A stretch of 64,000 nt of DNA from Pseudomonadota bacterium (GTDB lineage Bacteria; Myxococcota_A; Polyangia; GCA-2747355), in the NCBI GenBank assembly GCA_016702545.1, contig JADJDT010000027.1:1-64000 (forward strand), read 5' to 3'. Positions within the stretch are counted from its first letter, which is position 1. Every line of letters begins with the position of its first letter. A program made the position numbers and the translations under genes. The notes below the pieces were generated by a model that had not been told where the DNA came from, searched no databases, and was given only the letters and a program-made list of their open reading frames with translations. Positions 1 to 11,909 of this stretch are shown here, in pieces.

Positions 1-345
1 GCGGATCGCGAGCAGCAGTGTGAAGACGTGCTGCGCGACCGAGTCGGTGCTGTAGCCCGCCACGTTGCAGACGGCGATGCCGCGGCGCCGCGCCGCCTCG
101 AGATCGATGTTGTTGACGCCGGTGGCGGCGACGCAAATCAAGCGCAGCGTCGACGCCTGATCGAGCAGCGGGGCGTCGAGCAACACCTTGTTGGCGACCG
201 CGATCGTGGCTCCTTGTAGGCGCTCGAGGCGGGCCTCGGGCGGCGTGTTGTCAAAGCTCAGCCAGCGGGGCAGGCTGCGCTGCAGGCGGCCGAGGTCGAG
301 GTCGGCCGGGGCCAGGGTGTCGCGGTCGAGCATCACGCCAAGCAT
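1..345 (-). CDS. D-2-hydroxyacid dehydrogenase (glycerate dehydrogenase-like), N-terminal part only
   Basis: NAD-dependent D-2-hydroxyacid dehydrogenase; the family reduces or oxidises glyoxylate, hydroxypyruvate or D-glycerate type substrates. Only the first 115 residues are in the window, because the gene reads leftwards off the edge. The segment VAATGVNNIDLEAARRRGI (about residues 69-87) followed by CNVAGYSTDSVAQH is the characteristic passage from the substrate domain into the NAD-binding domain, close to HprA/GhrB-type enzymes. The catalytic Arg/Glu/His region lies outside the window, so substrate cannot be assigned. The ATG at 345 has GAGG ten bases upstream; a second in-frame ATG is at 333. 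It is divergent from the rimP operon. Confidence 0.8.
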   Translation of the reverse strand, partial: MLGVMLDRDTLAPADLDLGRLQRSLPRWLSFDNTPPEARLERLQGATIAVANKVLLDAPLLDQASTLRLICVAATGVNNIDLEAARRRGIAVCNVAGYSTDSVAQHVFTLLLAIR

Positions 346-380
346 CGCTGGTGAACCTCATCGCGGGCGCGTGGCGCCGG

Positions 381-443
381 TCGTTCGGGTCGTTCGGGTC
401 GTTCGGGTCGTTCGGGTCGTTCGGGTCGTTCGGGTCGTTCGGG
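381..443. repeat. Perfect 7 x 9-bp tandem repeat
   Basis: Seven uninterrupted copies of tcgttcggg lie in the spacer between the dehydrogenase and the rimP operon. There is no variation between copies, which suggests recent slippage expansion. No coding function is apparent on either strand. Confidence 0.95.
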
Positions 444-485
444 CAGCGCTTCGCGCTTGCACTGCGCCGCCAGCCGTGTTAGCGA

Positions 486-544
486 ACTGCCACCTCCTGT
501 GGGAAGTAGCACGAGTGGGCCCCCAGGTCGGCCCACTTTTTTTT
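486..544 (+). ncRNA. Candidate small RNA with an anti-Shine-Dalgarno loop
   Basis: A short segment contains a hairpin (CCAC 490-493 pairing with GTGG 499-502) whose loop is CTCCT. Together 491-498 read CACCTCCT, identical to the conserved anti-Shine-Dalgarno 3' end of 16S rRNA. Twelve bases later comes a strong intrinsic terminator. A weak promoter-like TTGCAC-N17-TAGCGA (457-485) lies just upstream. This could be a roughly 60-nt transcript, or the attenuated leader of the rimP operon. Seen: the two hairpins and the anti-SD match. Inferred: that it is transcribed. Confidence 0.25.
515..544 (+). terminator. Intrinsic terminator upstream of the rimP operon
   Basis: A seven-base-pair GC stem (GTGGGCC 515-521, GGCCCAC 530-536) is followed immediately by eight T (537-544), very conspicuous in so GC-rich a genome. 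It points towards rimP but no plus-strand gene precedes it in the window, so it probably ends a leader or small RNA. A promoter reading the operon would then lie downstream of it, or transcription must read through. Confidence 0.65.
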
Positions 545-593
545 GTGGCGAGGTTGGTGCGAGCCGTTGGCCGCGAAAGCGGGTTGGGAATCG

Positions 594-625
594 CGCGATA
601 CCGGGACCGCGCGATACCGGGACCG
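594..625. repeat. 2 x 16-bp direct repeat in the rimP leader
   Basis: Two perfect adjacent copies of cgcgataccgggaccg, followed by a third degenerate start (taataccgg). The repeat lies between the terminator and the rimP ribosome site. Confidence 0.85.
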
Positions 626-676
626 TAATACCGGCTCCGGAAGGCCGGATCAGGGACCCGCACTCAGGAGGTTGCC

Positions 677-1192
677 GTGGCGGCAGCGGCCGCAGCGGAA
701 GGCACGCAGGTCGATCTGCAGCGACTCGATGGCTTGTGCGAGAGTGCGCTGGAGGCGGTCGGTTACCAGCTCCTCGAGCTGGAACTCGTGCGCGAGCGAG
801 ACGGGTGGTTGCTTCGGGTCTACCTCGACCACCCGCAGGACGGTCCGGCGGACCGCTCCGTGGCACCGCGTCGCATCACCCACGACGACTGCCGGCGCGC
901 GAGTCACCAGCTCGGCGCGCTGCTGGACGTGGAGGATCCGCTGGGCTTCGCCTATCGGCTCGAGGTCTCCTCGCCCGGGGTCTTGCGGCCCTTGCGCAAG
1001 GAGCGCGAGTTCGCGCGCTTCGCCGGTTTCAAGGCGCGCATCAAGCTGCGCGAGCCGCTCGAGGGGCGCAAGAGCTTGAATGGCGAGCTGCGCGGCGCGC
1101 AGGACGGTGTGGTGACGCTGGTCGAGGACGGGCGGGAGTGGCGGGTGCCGCTGGGGCAGATTCGCAACGCCCAGCTGGCTGAAGAGTACTGA
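677..1192 (+). CDS. rimP: Ribosome maturation factor RimP
   Basis: 171 residues. RimP acts in late assembly of the 30S subunit. The N-terminal alpha/beta domain (about 10-95) and the C-terminal SH3-like domain (about 100-171) are both present. The family signature SPGVLRPLRKEREFARF sits at the domain boundary, and the C-terminus has the usual VTLVEDGREWRVPLGQI strand pattern. The GTG start is supported by AGGAGG at 666-671, five bases upstream. It is the first gene of the rimP-nusA-infB operon, the standard bacterial order, with nusA 67 bases downstream. Length is typical of the family (150-170). Confidence 0.93.
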   Translation: MAAAAAAEGTQVDLQRLDGLCESALEAVGYQLLELELVRERDGWLLRVYLDHPQDGPADRSVAPRRITHDDCRRASHQLGALLDVEDPLGFAYRLEVSSPGVLRPLRKEREFARFAGFKARIKLREPLEGRKSLNGELRGAQDGVVTLVEDGREWRVPLGQIRNAQLAEEY

Positions 1193-1259
1193 GGGCCGCG
1201 CGGGCACCGGGGTGCGCGCCGCGGCAGTGGAACGCAGAAGGGAAGGGACCAAGAGGACT

Positions 1260-2963
<1,704 letters not shown>

Positions 2964-2967
2964 GCGG

Positions 2968-3525
2968 ATGGCGGAGCGACGCGCCCAGCTGCGTACCTGC
3001 GTCGGTTGTCGGCAGCGACGGCCGCGATCGGAGCTGCTGCGGTGGGTCGTCGATGGGGGTGGCCGTCCGCGGGCGGATTTGCGCCGGCGGGCGCGTGGGC
3101 GGGGCGCGCATAGCTGCGCGCAGCCGGAGTGCTTGCGGCGGGCGTTGGCTCGCGGCGCGCTCGGGCGGGCGCTGAAGGCCCCGCTGCTGGGAGCCGAGTT
3201 CGCGTCGCTGCAGGGCGAGCTGCTGCGGGCGCTGGGCCAGCAGCGTAATGAGCTGCTGCGGCAGTGTATCCGCGATGGCCGCGCGCAGGCGCGGCAGGGC
3301 CTGAGGGATGGCCGCGCGCGGGCCCGGGCGAGTAGCGCGGAAAGCCCGGCAGGGCTCGTCGAGGGGACGCGGGTCTGCGCCGACGACGGTGGCGAGCTGT
3401 GGCTGCTGGACGCGCGGGCGACCGCGCGGATCGAGCAGTGGGATCGCTGGACGCGCGCCCTGGCGGGCGAGCCGTCGCGAGCGCGCGAAGCGGTCGAGGT
3501 GGGCTTAGGGGCCGGAGTGGGGTAA
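2968..3525 (+). CDS. ylxR: YlxR/RnpM family nucleic-acid-binding protein
   Basis: 185 residues. The first 70 residues match the YlxR (DUF448) family, with the diagnostic RTCVGCR near residue 9 and paired cysteines in GAHSCAQPEC. YlxR proteins bind RNA (RNase P in some bacteria) and sit between nusA and infB, as here. The protein is about twice the usual length. The extra 115 residues are Arg/Ala/Glu-rich and end in a short alpha/beta stretch (ELWLLDARATARIEQW); I cannot identify a domain there, though some relatives carry a ribosomal L7Ae-like domain at this place. The ATG start is four bases after the nusA stop. Confidence 0.8.
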   Translation: MAERRAQLRTCVGCRQRRPRSELLRWVVDGGGRPRADLRRRARGRGAHSCAQPECLRRALARGALGRALKAPLLGAEFASLQGELLRALGQQRNELLRQCIRDGRAQARQGLRDGRARARASSAESPAGLVEGTRVCADDGGELWLLDARATARIEQWDRWTRALAGEPSRAREAVEVGLGAGVG

Positions 3526-3539
3526 GTGGTCGGAGAGCT

Positions 3540-3577
3540 TTGAGCGGTAGCAACGAGCTTGAGCGGTAGCAACGAGC
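3540..3577. repeat. 2 x 19-bp direct repeat upstream of infB
   Basis: Two perfect adjacent copies of ttgagcggtagcaacgagc fill most of the 70-base spacer between ylxR and infB, just before the infB ribosome site (AGAGGA). Confidence 0.9.
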
Positions 3578-3595
3578 TGTGGGGGTAGAGGACCG

Positions 3596-6358
3596 ATGAT
3601 GCAGGGACGGCAGAGCATCGGCGACGGCGCCGCCGGCGACGTGGCGGGCAAGGTGCGGATCTACGAGATCGCCAAAGAGATCGGCCTGGCCAACAAGGAG
3701 CTGGTGGACAAGCTCCGCACGCTCGGGATCGACGTGCGCAATCACATGAGCATGATCGACATCGAAGAGGTGCAGCGGATCAAGCGCGCCCTGGAGAAGG
3801 AGCGGGCGGAGACTCGCGAGGTGCAGCGCCTGGGCGCCACCGTGCTGCGTCGGCGCTCGAAGGGGCCGATCGATCCGCCGGTGGTCGTCGCGGCTCCGGG
3901 CGAGGCACACGTCCCCCTGGCCACGCTGCCCTCGACCGTGGTGGCCGTCGCGGCGCCCGCAGCCGAGCCGGAGGAGCGCGAGGGGGCGCCCACGGCCGAG
4001 CTGAGCGCCGCGGCGCCGCCCGCGCTGGAGGTGGAGACCTCGAGCGAGCCGGTGGTCGGGGCGTCCGCGCCCGAAGAGACGAGTGCGGCGCCGGTCGCGG
4101 TGCCCGCCGAGACAGCCGCGGCCAGCCCCGCTAGCGCTCCGGCTGCCGCACCGCTGGCCGCCCGCGCGCCGGGGACGGCGACGGAGGGTGGGCCGACCGC
4201 GGGTGGGCTGACTGGGGGTGGGCCCACTGGGGGTGGGCCGACTGGGGGTGGGCCGACTGGGCGGAACATCGTCGAGGTCACGCCACCGCCGCGCCGCGAG
4301 ATCCGCTTCGCACCGGGTTATGGCCCCAACGCACGCCCCGCGACGCCAGCCGCGCATAGCCCTGCCGTCGCCGATGCGGTGCGACCGCAGGTGTCCGCGG
4401 CCGAGGCAGCCAAGATGCTCGTGCCGGGCGGGATGCGGCGACCCAAGGTCGTGATCACCGATCTCGACACGATCCGGCGCGACGCTGGGCGCAAGGACCT
4501 GTTCCAGGATCGGCGCAAGGCGGCGGCGCTGCGCGCGCGCAAGAAGCGGCCGACCGCGGTGCGGAAGGGCAAGAAGACCGAGATCACGATGCCGGCCGAG
4601 CATAAGCGCGTGATTCGCGTCGAGGACGCGATCACGGTCGGCGAGATGGCGCGGCAGATGGGGGTCAAGGCCACGGAGGTGCTGAAGAAGCTCTGGGCCG
4701 AGGGCATGACCAACGTCACGATCAACCAGAGCATCGACGCCGACACGGCGAGCATCATCGCCTCCGGCTTCGGCTACGAGGTCGAGGACGTGGCCTTCCG
4801 CGAGGAGCACGTGCTGCAAGGGGTCGAGGACAGCTCGGACGATCTGCAGCCGCGAGCGCCGGTGGTCACCGTGATGGGCCACGTCGACCACGGCAAGACC
4901 TCGCTGCTCGACGCCGTGCGCGGCGCGCGCGTGGCGGCGGGCGAGGCCGGCGGTATCACGCAGCACATGGGGGCCTACCGCGTGCAGACGCCGCGCGGGG
5001 ACATCGTCTTCCTCGATACGCCGGGCCATGAGGCCTTCACGCAGATGCGCGCCCGCGGCGCGCAGTGCACCGATATCGTGGTGCTGGTCGTGGCGGCCGA
5101 CGACGGGGTGATGCCGCAGACGCTCGAGGCGCTCGACCACGCGCGCGATGCGGGCGTGCCGATCGTCGTCGCGCTCAACAAGATCGACCGCGCCAACGCC
5201 AACCCGGAGCGCGTGCGAACCCAGCTCGGTGAGCGCAACCTGATCCCCGAAGAGTGGGGCGGCGAGACGATCTTCGTCGAGGTCTCGGCGCATACCAAGC
5301 AGGGCATCGACCGCTTGCTCGAGTCGTTGCTGCTGCAGGCGGAGTTGCTCGAGCTGCGCGCCAATCCGAGCAAGCACGCGATCGGCACGGTCGTCGAGGC
5401 GCGCATGGACCGCGCGCGTGGCGCGATGTGCACGGTGCTGGTGCAGGAGGGCACGCTGCGCGTCGGTGAGGTCGTCGTCGCCGGCGAGCACATCGGCAAG
5501 GTCCGCGCCCTGCTCGACGATCGGGGCAATAGCCTGGAGTTCGCCGGGCCGAGCACGCCGGTCGAGGTGCTCGGCATGGGCGGTGTGCCGGAGGCCGGCG
5601 ACGACTTCAACGCGCTGGTCGACGAGAAGGCGGCGCGCCAGCTGGCGGAGTTCCGTCACGGCCAGGCACGGCGCAAGGAGCTGGGCAACGCCAGCGCCAA
5701 GACGACCTACGAGGAGATCCTCGGCAAGATCCAGAGCGGCGCCGGCCAGGATCTGAAGCTGCTGATCAAGGCCGACGTGCACGGCTCGGCGCAGGCGGTG
5801 CGCGACGCGGTCAGCAAGCTCGCGACCGAGAAGGTGGCGGTCAACGTGATCAGCGCCGGCGTCGGCGGGATCCACGAGACCGACGTCAACCTGGCCAAGG
5901 CCGCCGGGGCGGTGATCCTCGGCTTCAGCGTCCGACCGGCCGGCAAGGCCTCGCAGCTCGCCGAGCGCGAGGGGGTCGAGATCCGGATCTACGACATCAT
6001 TTACGAGTTGCTCGACGACGTGAAGGGGCTGATGCGCGGCTTGCTGCCCAAGCAGCGCACGGAGAAGCCGATGGGTCGCGCCGAGGTGCGCGAGACCTTC
6101 ACGATTCCGCGGCTGGGCACCATCGCCGGCTGCGGCGTGCTGGAGGGGAAGGTCACGCGCTCGGCCCATGTGCGGGTGATTCGCGAGAGCGTCAAGGTCT
6201 ACGACGGCCGGATCGGCTCGCTCCGCCGCTTCAAGGACGACGTGCGCGAGGTGGCGCAGGGCTACGAGTGCGGGCTCTCGATCGACGGCTACAACGAGAT
6301 CAAGCCGGGCGACGGCCTCGAGTTCTACGAGATCGAAGAGAGCGCGCCGGAGCTCTGA
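3596..6358 (+). CDS. infB: Translation initiation factor IF-2
   Basis: 920 residues. GTPase that delivers initiator fMet-tRNA to the 30S subunit and promotes subunit joining. Domains: an IF2_N helix motif (about 19-50, VRIYEIAKEIGLANKELVDK), a long Ala/Pro/Gly/Glu-rich linker (about 75-240), a second IF2_N-like domain (about 340-400), then the G domain. G motifs seen: GHVDHGKT (near 427), DTPGHEAF (near 473), NKID (near 527), then a SAHTKQGID segment. Beta-barrel and C-terminal fMet-tRNA-binding domains follow. The linker holds four in-frame 15-bp tandem copies. ATG 3596 and ATG 3599 are both possible starts behind AGAGGA. Confidence 0.96.
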   Translation: MMQGRQSIGDGAAGDVAGKVRIYEIAKEIGLANKELVDKLRTLGIDVRNHMSMIDIEEVQRIKRALEKERAETREVQRLGATVLRRRSKGPIDPPVVVAAPGEAHVPLATLPSTVVAVAAPAAEPEEREGAPTAELSAAAPPALEVETSSEPVVGASAPEETSAAPVAVPAETAAASPASAPAAAPLAARAPGTATEGGPTAGGLTGGGPTGGGPTGGGPTGRNIVEVTPPPRREIRFAPGYGPNARPATPAAHSPAVADAVRPQVSAAEAAKMLVPGGMRRPKVVITDLDTIRRDAGRKDLFQDRRKAAALRARKKRPTAVRKGKKTEITMPAEHKRVIRVEDAITVGEMARQMGVKATEVLKKLWAEGMTNVTINQSIDADTASIIASGFGYEVEDVAFREEHVLQGVEDSSDDLQPRAPVVTVMGHVDHGKTSLLDAVRGARVAAGEAGGITQHMGAYRVQTPRGDIVFLDTPGHEAFTQMRARGAQCTDIVVLVVAADDGVMPQTLEALDHARDAGVPIVVALNKIDRANANPERVRTQLGERNLIPEEWGGETIFVEVSAHTKQGIDRLLESLLLQAELLELRANPSKHAIGTVVEARMDRARGAMCTVLVQEGTLRVGEVVVAGEHIGKVRALLDDRGNSLEFAGPSTPVEVLGMGGVPEAGDDFNALVDEKAARQLAEFRHGQARRKELGNASAKTTYEEILGKIQSGAGQDLKLLIKADVHGSAQAVRDAVSKLATEKVAVNVISAGVGGIHETDVNLAKAAGAVILGFSVRPAGKASQLAEREGVEIRIYDIIYELLDDVKGLMRGLLPKQRTEKPMGRAEVRETFTIPRLGTIAGCGVLEGKVTRSAHVRVIRESVKVYDGRIGSLRRFKDDVREVAQGYECGLSIDGYNEIKPGDGLEFYEIEESAPEL
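4202..4261. repeat. In-frame 4 x 15-bp tandem repeat in the infB linker
   Basis: Four near-identical copies of ggtgggccgactggg encode a Gly-rich GGPTG-type pentapeptide repeat in the disordered linker of IF-2; a fifth, divergent copy lies just upstream. The unit length keeps the reading frame. Confidence 0.9.
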
Positions 6359-6378
6359 GCGCCGGATGAGCGTGCGCC

Positions 6379-6709
6379 ATGGTGGTGGGCATCTGTCGGC
6401 TGAGCCTGCACTTCGGGGGCAGCCAGTCGCTGAAGGACAAGCGGCAGGGGCTGCGTCGCCTGATCGACCGCACGCGCGCGAAGTTCAACGCGGCGGTGGC
6501 CGAGGTCGGCGGGCAGGATAGCTGGCAGCGCGCCGTCGTCGGCCTGGTCGTGGTCGGCAACGATGGGGCGCATGTGCGCTCGATGCTGGACACGATCTGC
6601 GCCTTCACCGAGCAGCTCTACGTGGCGCAGATCCTCGATCGTGAGCTGGAGCTGCTGCACTACGGCGAGGACGCGCCCTTTCAGCGCCCCCGGAGCCGGG
6701 AGCACGCCG

Positions 6710-6717
<8 letters not shown>
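6379..6717 (+). CDS. ylxP: DUF503 family protein YlxP
   Basis: 112 residues. Small alpha/beta protein of the DUF503/YlxP family, recognised by the N-terminal MVVGICRLSLHF and SLKDKR motifs. Its exact role is not established, but it is found between infB and rbfA in many bacteria, and its position here is the same. The stop lies inside the start of the next gene (eight-base overlap), so the two are probably translationally coupled. The length is slightly longer than usual, with a short charged tail (FQRPRSREHADG). Confidence 0.85.
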
Positions 6718-8194
<1,477 letters not shown>

Positions 8195-9215
8195 GCTCGT
8201 TCGCGGTGGTGCGCTGCGCGCGGCGGGCCTTCGGTGGTGCCAAGGTCGGCCACACCGGCACGCTCGATCCGCTGGCGACCGGGGTGCTGCCGCTCTGCAT
8301 CGGTGAGGCGACGAAGATCGCCGGGCTGCTGCTCGCCGGCGACAAGGTCTACCGCGCCACCGCCGAGCTGGGCCGCGTCTCGGATACCGGCGACAGCACG
8401 GGTTGCGTCACGCCCGGACCGGATCCGGCGCGCGTGGCGACGCTCGACCCTGAGACGATCGAGCGCGCGCTGAGCGCGTTTCGCGGCAGCATCAGCCAGG
8501 TGCCACCGGCCTACTCGGCCCTGCGGCAGGGCGGCCGGCGGGCCTACGAGCTGGCGCGGGCGGGCGAGACCGTCGTGCTCGAGCCCCGCACGGTGACGCT
8601 GCACGAGCTGCGCCTCGAGCAGTGGAGGCCGCCGCAGCTGGAGCTGTGGCTGCACTGCTCGAAGGGCACCTACGTGCGCTCGCTGGTGCGCGATCTCGGC
8701 GCGGCGCTGGGTTGCGGCGCGCTCTTGACGGCGTTGCGGCGCGAGCGCAGCGGGCCCTTCAGCCTGGCCCAGGCGGTGCCGCTGGCGGCGATCACGGCGG
8801 AGACGCGCGATCGCCTGCCGCTGATCGATCTCGACGCCGCGCTGCCGCACCTGCCGGCGGTCGAGCTCGCGCTCAGCGACCTGCAGCGGCTGCGCTGGGG
8901 TCAGGTGCTGAGCTGCGCGGCGCCGCCGGCCGATCCGGTGCGGGTGCATTGCGCCGGGACGCTGGTGGCGCTGGGGCAGGTGGCCGAGGGCACGCTGCGC
9001 GTCCGGCGCCTGCTGGCCGCCGCCTGGACGGTGCCCGGCGTCCCCGCCGAGCGCGAACCACCTCGACCCGAAGCTCTCGCAGCGGGCGAGGACGGGATGC
9101 CGCACTGAGGGGTCGAGTCGGGGAGGCCGGCGCGTGGATCGTGGGGTGCCGATCGAGACAAGGGGCCAGGGACCCTACCCCACGCTCGGCCGGGTTCACG
9201 GCGGGCTCGCGGCGG

Positions 9216-9244
9216 TTGACAGCCGAGACCAGTTAGATCAGGAT
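9216..9244 (+). promoter_or_regulatory. Possible sigma-70 promoter upstream of rpsO
   Basis: TTGACA (9216-9221), 17-base spacer, CAGGAT (9239-9244), about 105 bases before the rpsO start. The -35 is perfect and the -10 is weak. The 242-base spacer 9109-9350 contains nothing else I recognise and would form a long rpsO leader. Confidence 0.4.
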
Positions 9245-9350
9245 GCGCCACCTACGGAGCCAACCGGGCTGCCGCGTGTGGCGGCTGTCCGTGCTCTCGC
9301 AACCCGCCAGGCGGAAGGCAACTTCTGCGGGCGTGGACAAGGAGATTCCG

Positions 9351-9620
9351 ATGTCCCTGGCATCGGCTCGCAAGCAGGTGGTGATCGAGCGCTTTCGCCA
9401 CCACGCGTCGGACACCGGCTCGTCCGAGGTGCAGATCGCGTTGCTGACGGAGCGCATCAATCACCTCACCGAGCACTTCAAGACCCACAAGAAAGACCAT
9501 CACAGCCGCCGCGGGCTGCTCAAGCTCGTGGGCAAGCGACGGCGCCTCCTGGACTACCTCAAGGTCCGCGAGGTGGAGCGTTATCGCGGCGTGATTCAAC
9601 AGCTCGGCATTCGCAAGTAG
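9351..9620 (+). CDS. rpsO: 30S ribosomal protein S15
   Basis: 89 residues, exactly the usual length. S15 binds the 16S rRNA central domain early in 30S assembly. The whole family sequence is recognisable: DTGSSEVQIALLTERINHL, the HKKDHHSRRGLL rRNA-binding segment and the KVREVERYRGVIQQLGIR end. The ATG at 9351 has AAGGAG upstream (9339-9344). In E. coli S15 represses its own translation through a leader pseudoknot; the long leader here could serve that purpose, but I cannot show it. pnp follows after 195 bases with a strong hairpin between them, as in E. coli. Confidence 0.96.
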   Translation: MSLASARKQVVIERFRHHASDTGSSEVQIALLTERINHLTEHFKTHKKDHHSRRGLLKLVGKRRRLLDYLKVREVERYRGVIQQLGIRK

Positions 9621-9644
9621 CACGGGTCGCGTGGCAGGACGGTC

Positions 9645-9664
9645 GGCGGGGTCTTTGCCCCGCC
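9645..9664 (+). promoter_or_regulatory. Hairpin between rpsO and pnp
   Basis: A perfect seven-base-pair GC stem (GGCGGGG 9645-9651, CCCCGCC 9658-9664) with a six-base loop follows rpsO by 25 bases. There is no T-tract, so it is more likely an RNA-processing or stabilising stem, or a weak attenuator, than a full terminator. E. coli has both a terminator and RNase III sites at this position. Confidence 0.4.
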
Positions 9665-9815
9665 TGACCTGTCGGCCAGGAGGCGGTGCACCGCGCTCGT
9701 GCGCGCGTGGCGACGCGGTTGGCGCGTCGCTGCCGTCGTGGCATGTCACGGTGGGCCGAAGGCAGTGGGGCGGGGCGTGGCGCCGGTCCCAGCGGTACAG
9801 ATGGGGAAATAACGC

Positions 9816-11909
9816 ATGGTGATCCGAGAGAGTGTGCTAGTGGGCGGGCGCGAGCTGTCGCTCGAAACCGGGCGTGTGGCCAAGCAGGCGGATGGCAGCG
9901 TGGTGGTGCGCTTCGGCGACACCGTGGTGCTGGTCACGGCGGTCTCGGACAAAACGCCGCGTGACGTCGACTTCCTGCCGCTGACGGTGGAATACACCGA
10001 GCGGATGTACGCGGCGGGTCGGATCCCCGGCAGCTACTTCCGCCGGGAGGGACGGCCGTCGTCGAGCGAGGTCCTCTCGTGTCGCCTGATCGACCGCCCG
10101 ATCCGACCGCTCTTCCCGGACGGCTACCGCAACGAGACGCAGGTCATCGCGATGGTGCTGTCGAGCGATCGCGAAAACCCGGCCGATGTGCTGGCGTTGA
10201 CGGCGACCTCGACCGCCTTGCACCTCTCGGACATCCCGTGGGCCGGGCCCGTCGCCGCCGTGCGCGTCGGTCGCGTCAACGGTGAGTTCGTCGCCAACCC
10301 GACGCAGACCCAACAGCTCGCCTCCGACCTCAACATCGTCGCCGTGGCGAGCTTCGACGCGCTGGTGATGGTCGAGGGCCACTGCCGCTTCTGCAGCGAG
10401 CACGACCTGGTCGCGGCGCTGCAGTTCGCGCAGGAGCAGGCCCGCCCCTTGCTCGACCTGCAGGAGCGCCTGCGGGGAGCGGTCGGTCGCGAGAAGCGGC
10501 CCTTTACGCCGGTGGCGCTCGACGAGGCGCTGATCGGGCGCGTGACCGAGCTCAGCCGCGAGCGGTTGGTGGTGGCGTTGGCCGTGCGCGAGAAGCGGGC
10601 GCGCAGCGCCGCCCTCAAGCAGGTGGCGAGCTGGCTGGCCGAGCAGCTGCCGACGACGGAAAAGCTCGCGCTGTCGGCGGCCTTCTCCGAGACCAAGCGC
10701 CGTCACGTGCGGCAGATGGTGGTCCGCGACTCGATTCGCATCGATGGCCGACGCCTGGACGAGATCCGCGAGATCAACTGCGAGGTCGGTGTGCTGCCGC
10801 GGACCCACGGTTCGGCGCTCTTCACGCGCGGCGAGACCCAGGCCCTGGCCACCGCCACCTTGGCGACCCAGCGCTCCGATCAGCGCATCGAATCGGTGAT
10901 GGGCGACTACACCAAGAGCTTCCTGCTGCACTACAACTTCCCGCCCTTCTCCACCGGCGAGGCCAAGCGTTTCGGCCCGGCGGGGCGGCGCGAGATCGGT
11001 CACGGCAACCTGGCCGAGTGCTCGCTGGCCCAGGTGCTGCCCGACCCGGAGCAGTTCCCCTATGTCTTGCGCGTCGTCAGCGAGACGCTGGAGAGCAATG
11101 GCTCGTCCTCGATGGCGAGCGTCTGCGGTGGCAGCCTGGCGCTGATGGACGCCGGCGTGCCGATTCGCGCGCCGGTGGCCGGCATCGCGATGGGGCTGAT
11201 CGCCGAAGAAGGCCGCTACGCCGTGTTGAGCGACATCCTCGGCGACGAGGATCACCTCGGCGACATGGACTTCAAGGTCACGGGGACGCGCGAGGGGATC
11301 TGCGCGATCCAGATGGACATCAAGCTCGAGAGCGTGCCCGCACAGGTGTTGGAGCAGGCGCTCGAGCAGGCGCGAACCGGGCGGTTGCACATCCTCGACC
11401 GCATGGCGCAGGCGATCGACGCGCCCCGCGCCACGCTCTCCGCCTACGCGCCGCGGATCCTGACGCTGAAGATCAAGCCCGATCGCATCCGCGACGTGAT
11501 CGGACCGGGTGGCAAGACGATCCGCGCGATCCAGGACCAGACCTCGTGCGAGATCAACGTCTCGGACGACGGCACGGTCACGATCGCCGCCTTCGATGCC
11601 GAGGGTGGCAAGCGCGCCTTGGCGCTGGTCGAGGGCCTGACGGCCGAGGCCGAGATCGGGGCCTACTACCGGGGCCGCGTGCGGCGCGTCGCCGACTTCG
11701 GCGCCTTCGTCGAGATCATGCCGGGCATGGACGGGCTGATCCACATCAGCGAGCTCGACCGCGCGCGGGTCGAGCGGGTCGAGGACATCTGCCGCGAGGG
11801 TGACGAGGTCGTGGTCAAGGTGATCAACATCGACCGCGAGGGCAAGATCCGGCTCAGTCGCAAGGAAGCGCTGGGCGTCGACCCTTCGTCAGTGCGCTCG
11901 ATGGTCTGA
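9816..11909 (+). CDS. pnp: Polyribonucleotide nucleotidyltransferase (PNPase)
   Basis: 697 residues. Phosphorolytic 3'-5' exoribonuclease of the RNA degradosome. Order: first RNase PH-like core (about 1-220, with FRREGRPSSSEVLSCRLIDR), a helical linker, second RNase PH core (about 300-550, containing LHYNFPPFSTGEAKRFG and GDEDHLGDMDFKVTGT with the catalytic acidic residues), KH domain with GPGG near 562, and S1 domain (about 612-690, RVADFGAFVEIMPGMDGLIH). Complete and collinear with the family. GGGGA precedes the ATG. Its stop lies in the first copy of a 20-bp duplication whose second copy contains the dut start. Confidence 0.96.
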   Translation: MVIRESVLVGGRELSLETGRVAKQADGSVVVRFGDTVVLVTAVSDKTPRDVDFLPLTVEYTERMYAAGRIPGSYFRREGRPSSSEVLSCRLIDRPIRPLFPDGYRNETQVIAMVLSSDRENPADVLALTATSTALHLSDIPWAGPVAAVRVGRVNGEFVANPTQTQQLASDLNIVAVASFDALVMVEGHCRFCSEHDLVAALQFAQEQARPLLDLQERLRGAVGREKRPFTPVALDEALIGRVTELSRERLVVALAVREKRARSAALKQVASWLAEQLPTTEKLALSAAFSETKRRHVRQMVVRDSIRIDGRRLDEIREINCEVGVLPRTHGSALFTRGETQALATATLATQRSDQRIESVMGDYTKSFLLHYNFPPFSTGEAKRFGPAGRREIGHGNLAECSLAQVLPDPEQFPYVLRVVSETLESNGSSSMASVCGGSLALMDAGVPIRAPVAGIAMGLIAEEGRYAVLSDILGDEDHLGDMDFKVTGTREGICAIQMDIKLESVPAQVLEQALEQARTGRLHILDRMAQAIDAPRATLSAYAPRILTLKIKPDRIRDVIGPGGKTIRAIQDQTSCEINVSDDGTVTIAAFDAEGGKRALALVEGLTAEAEIGAYYRGRVRRVADFGAFVEIMPGMDGLIHISELDRARVERVEDICREGDEVVVKVINIDREGKIRLSRKEALGVDPSSVRSMV

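Noticed and set aside
381..443. CRISPR-like regular repeats
   Set aside because: Copies are directly adjacent 9-mers without spacers, so this is a simple tandem repeat.
457..485. Promoter for the candidate small RNA
   Set aside because: The -35 TTGCAC is fair, but TAGCGA matches the -10 consensus at only two positions; not listed as a feature.
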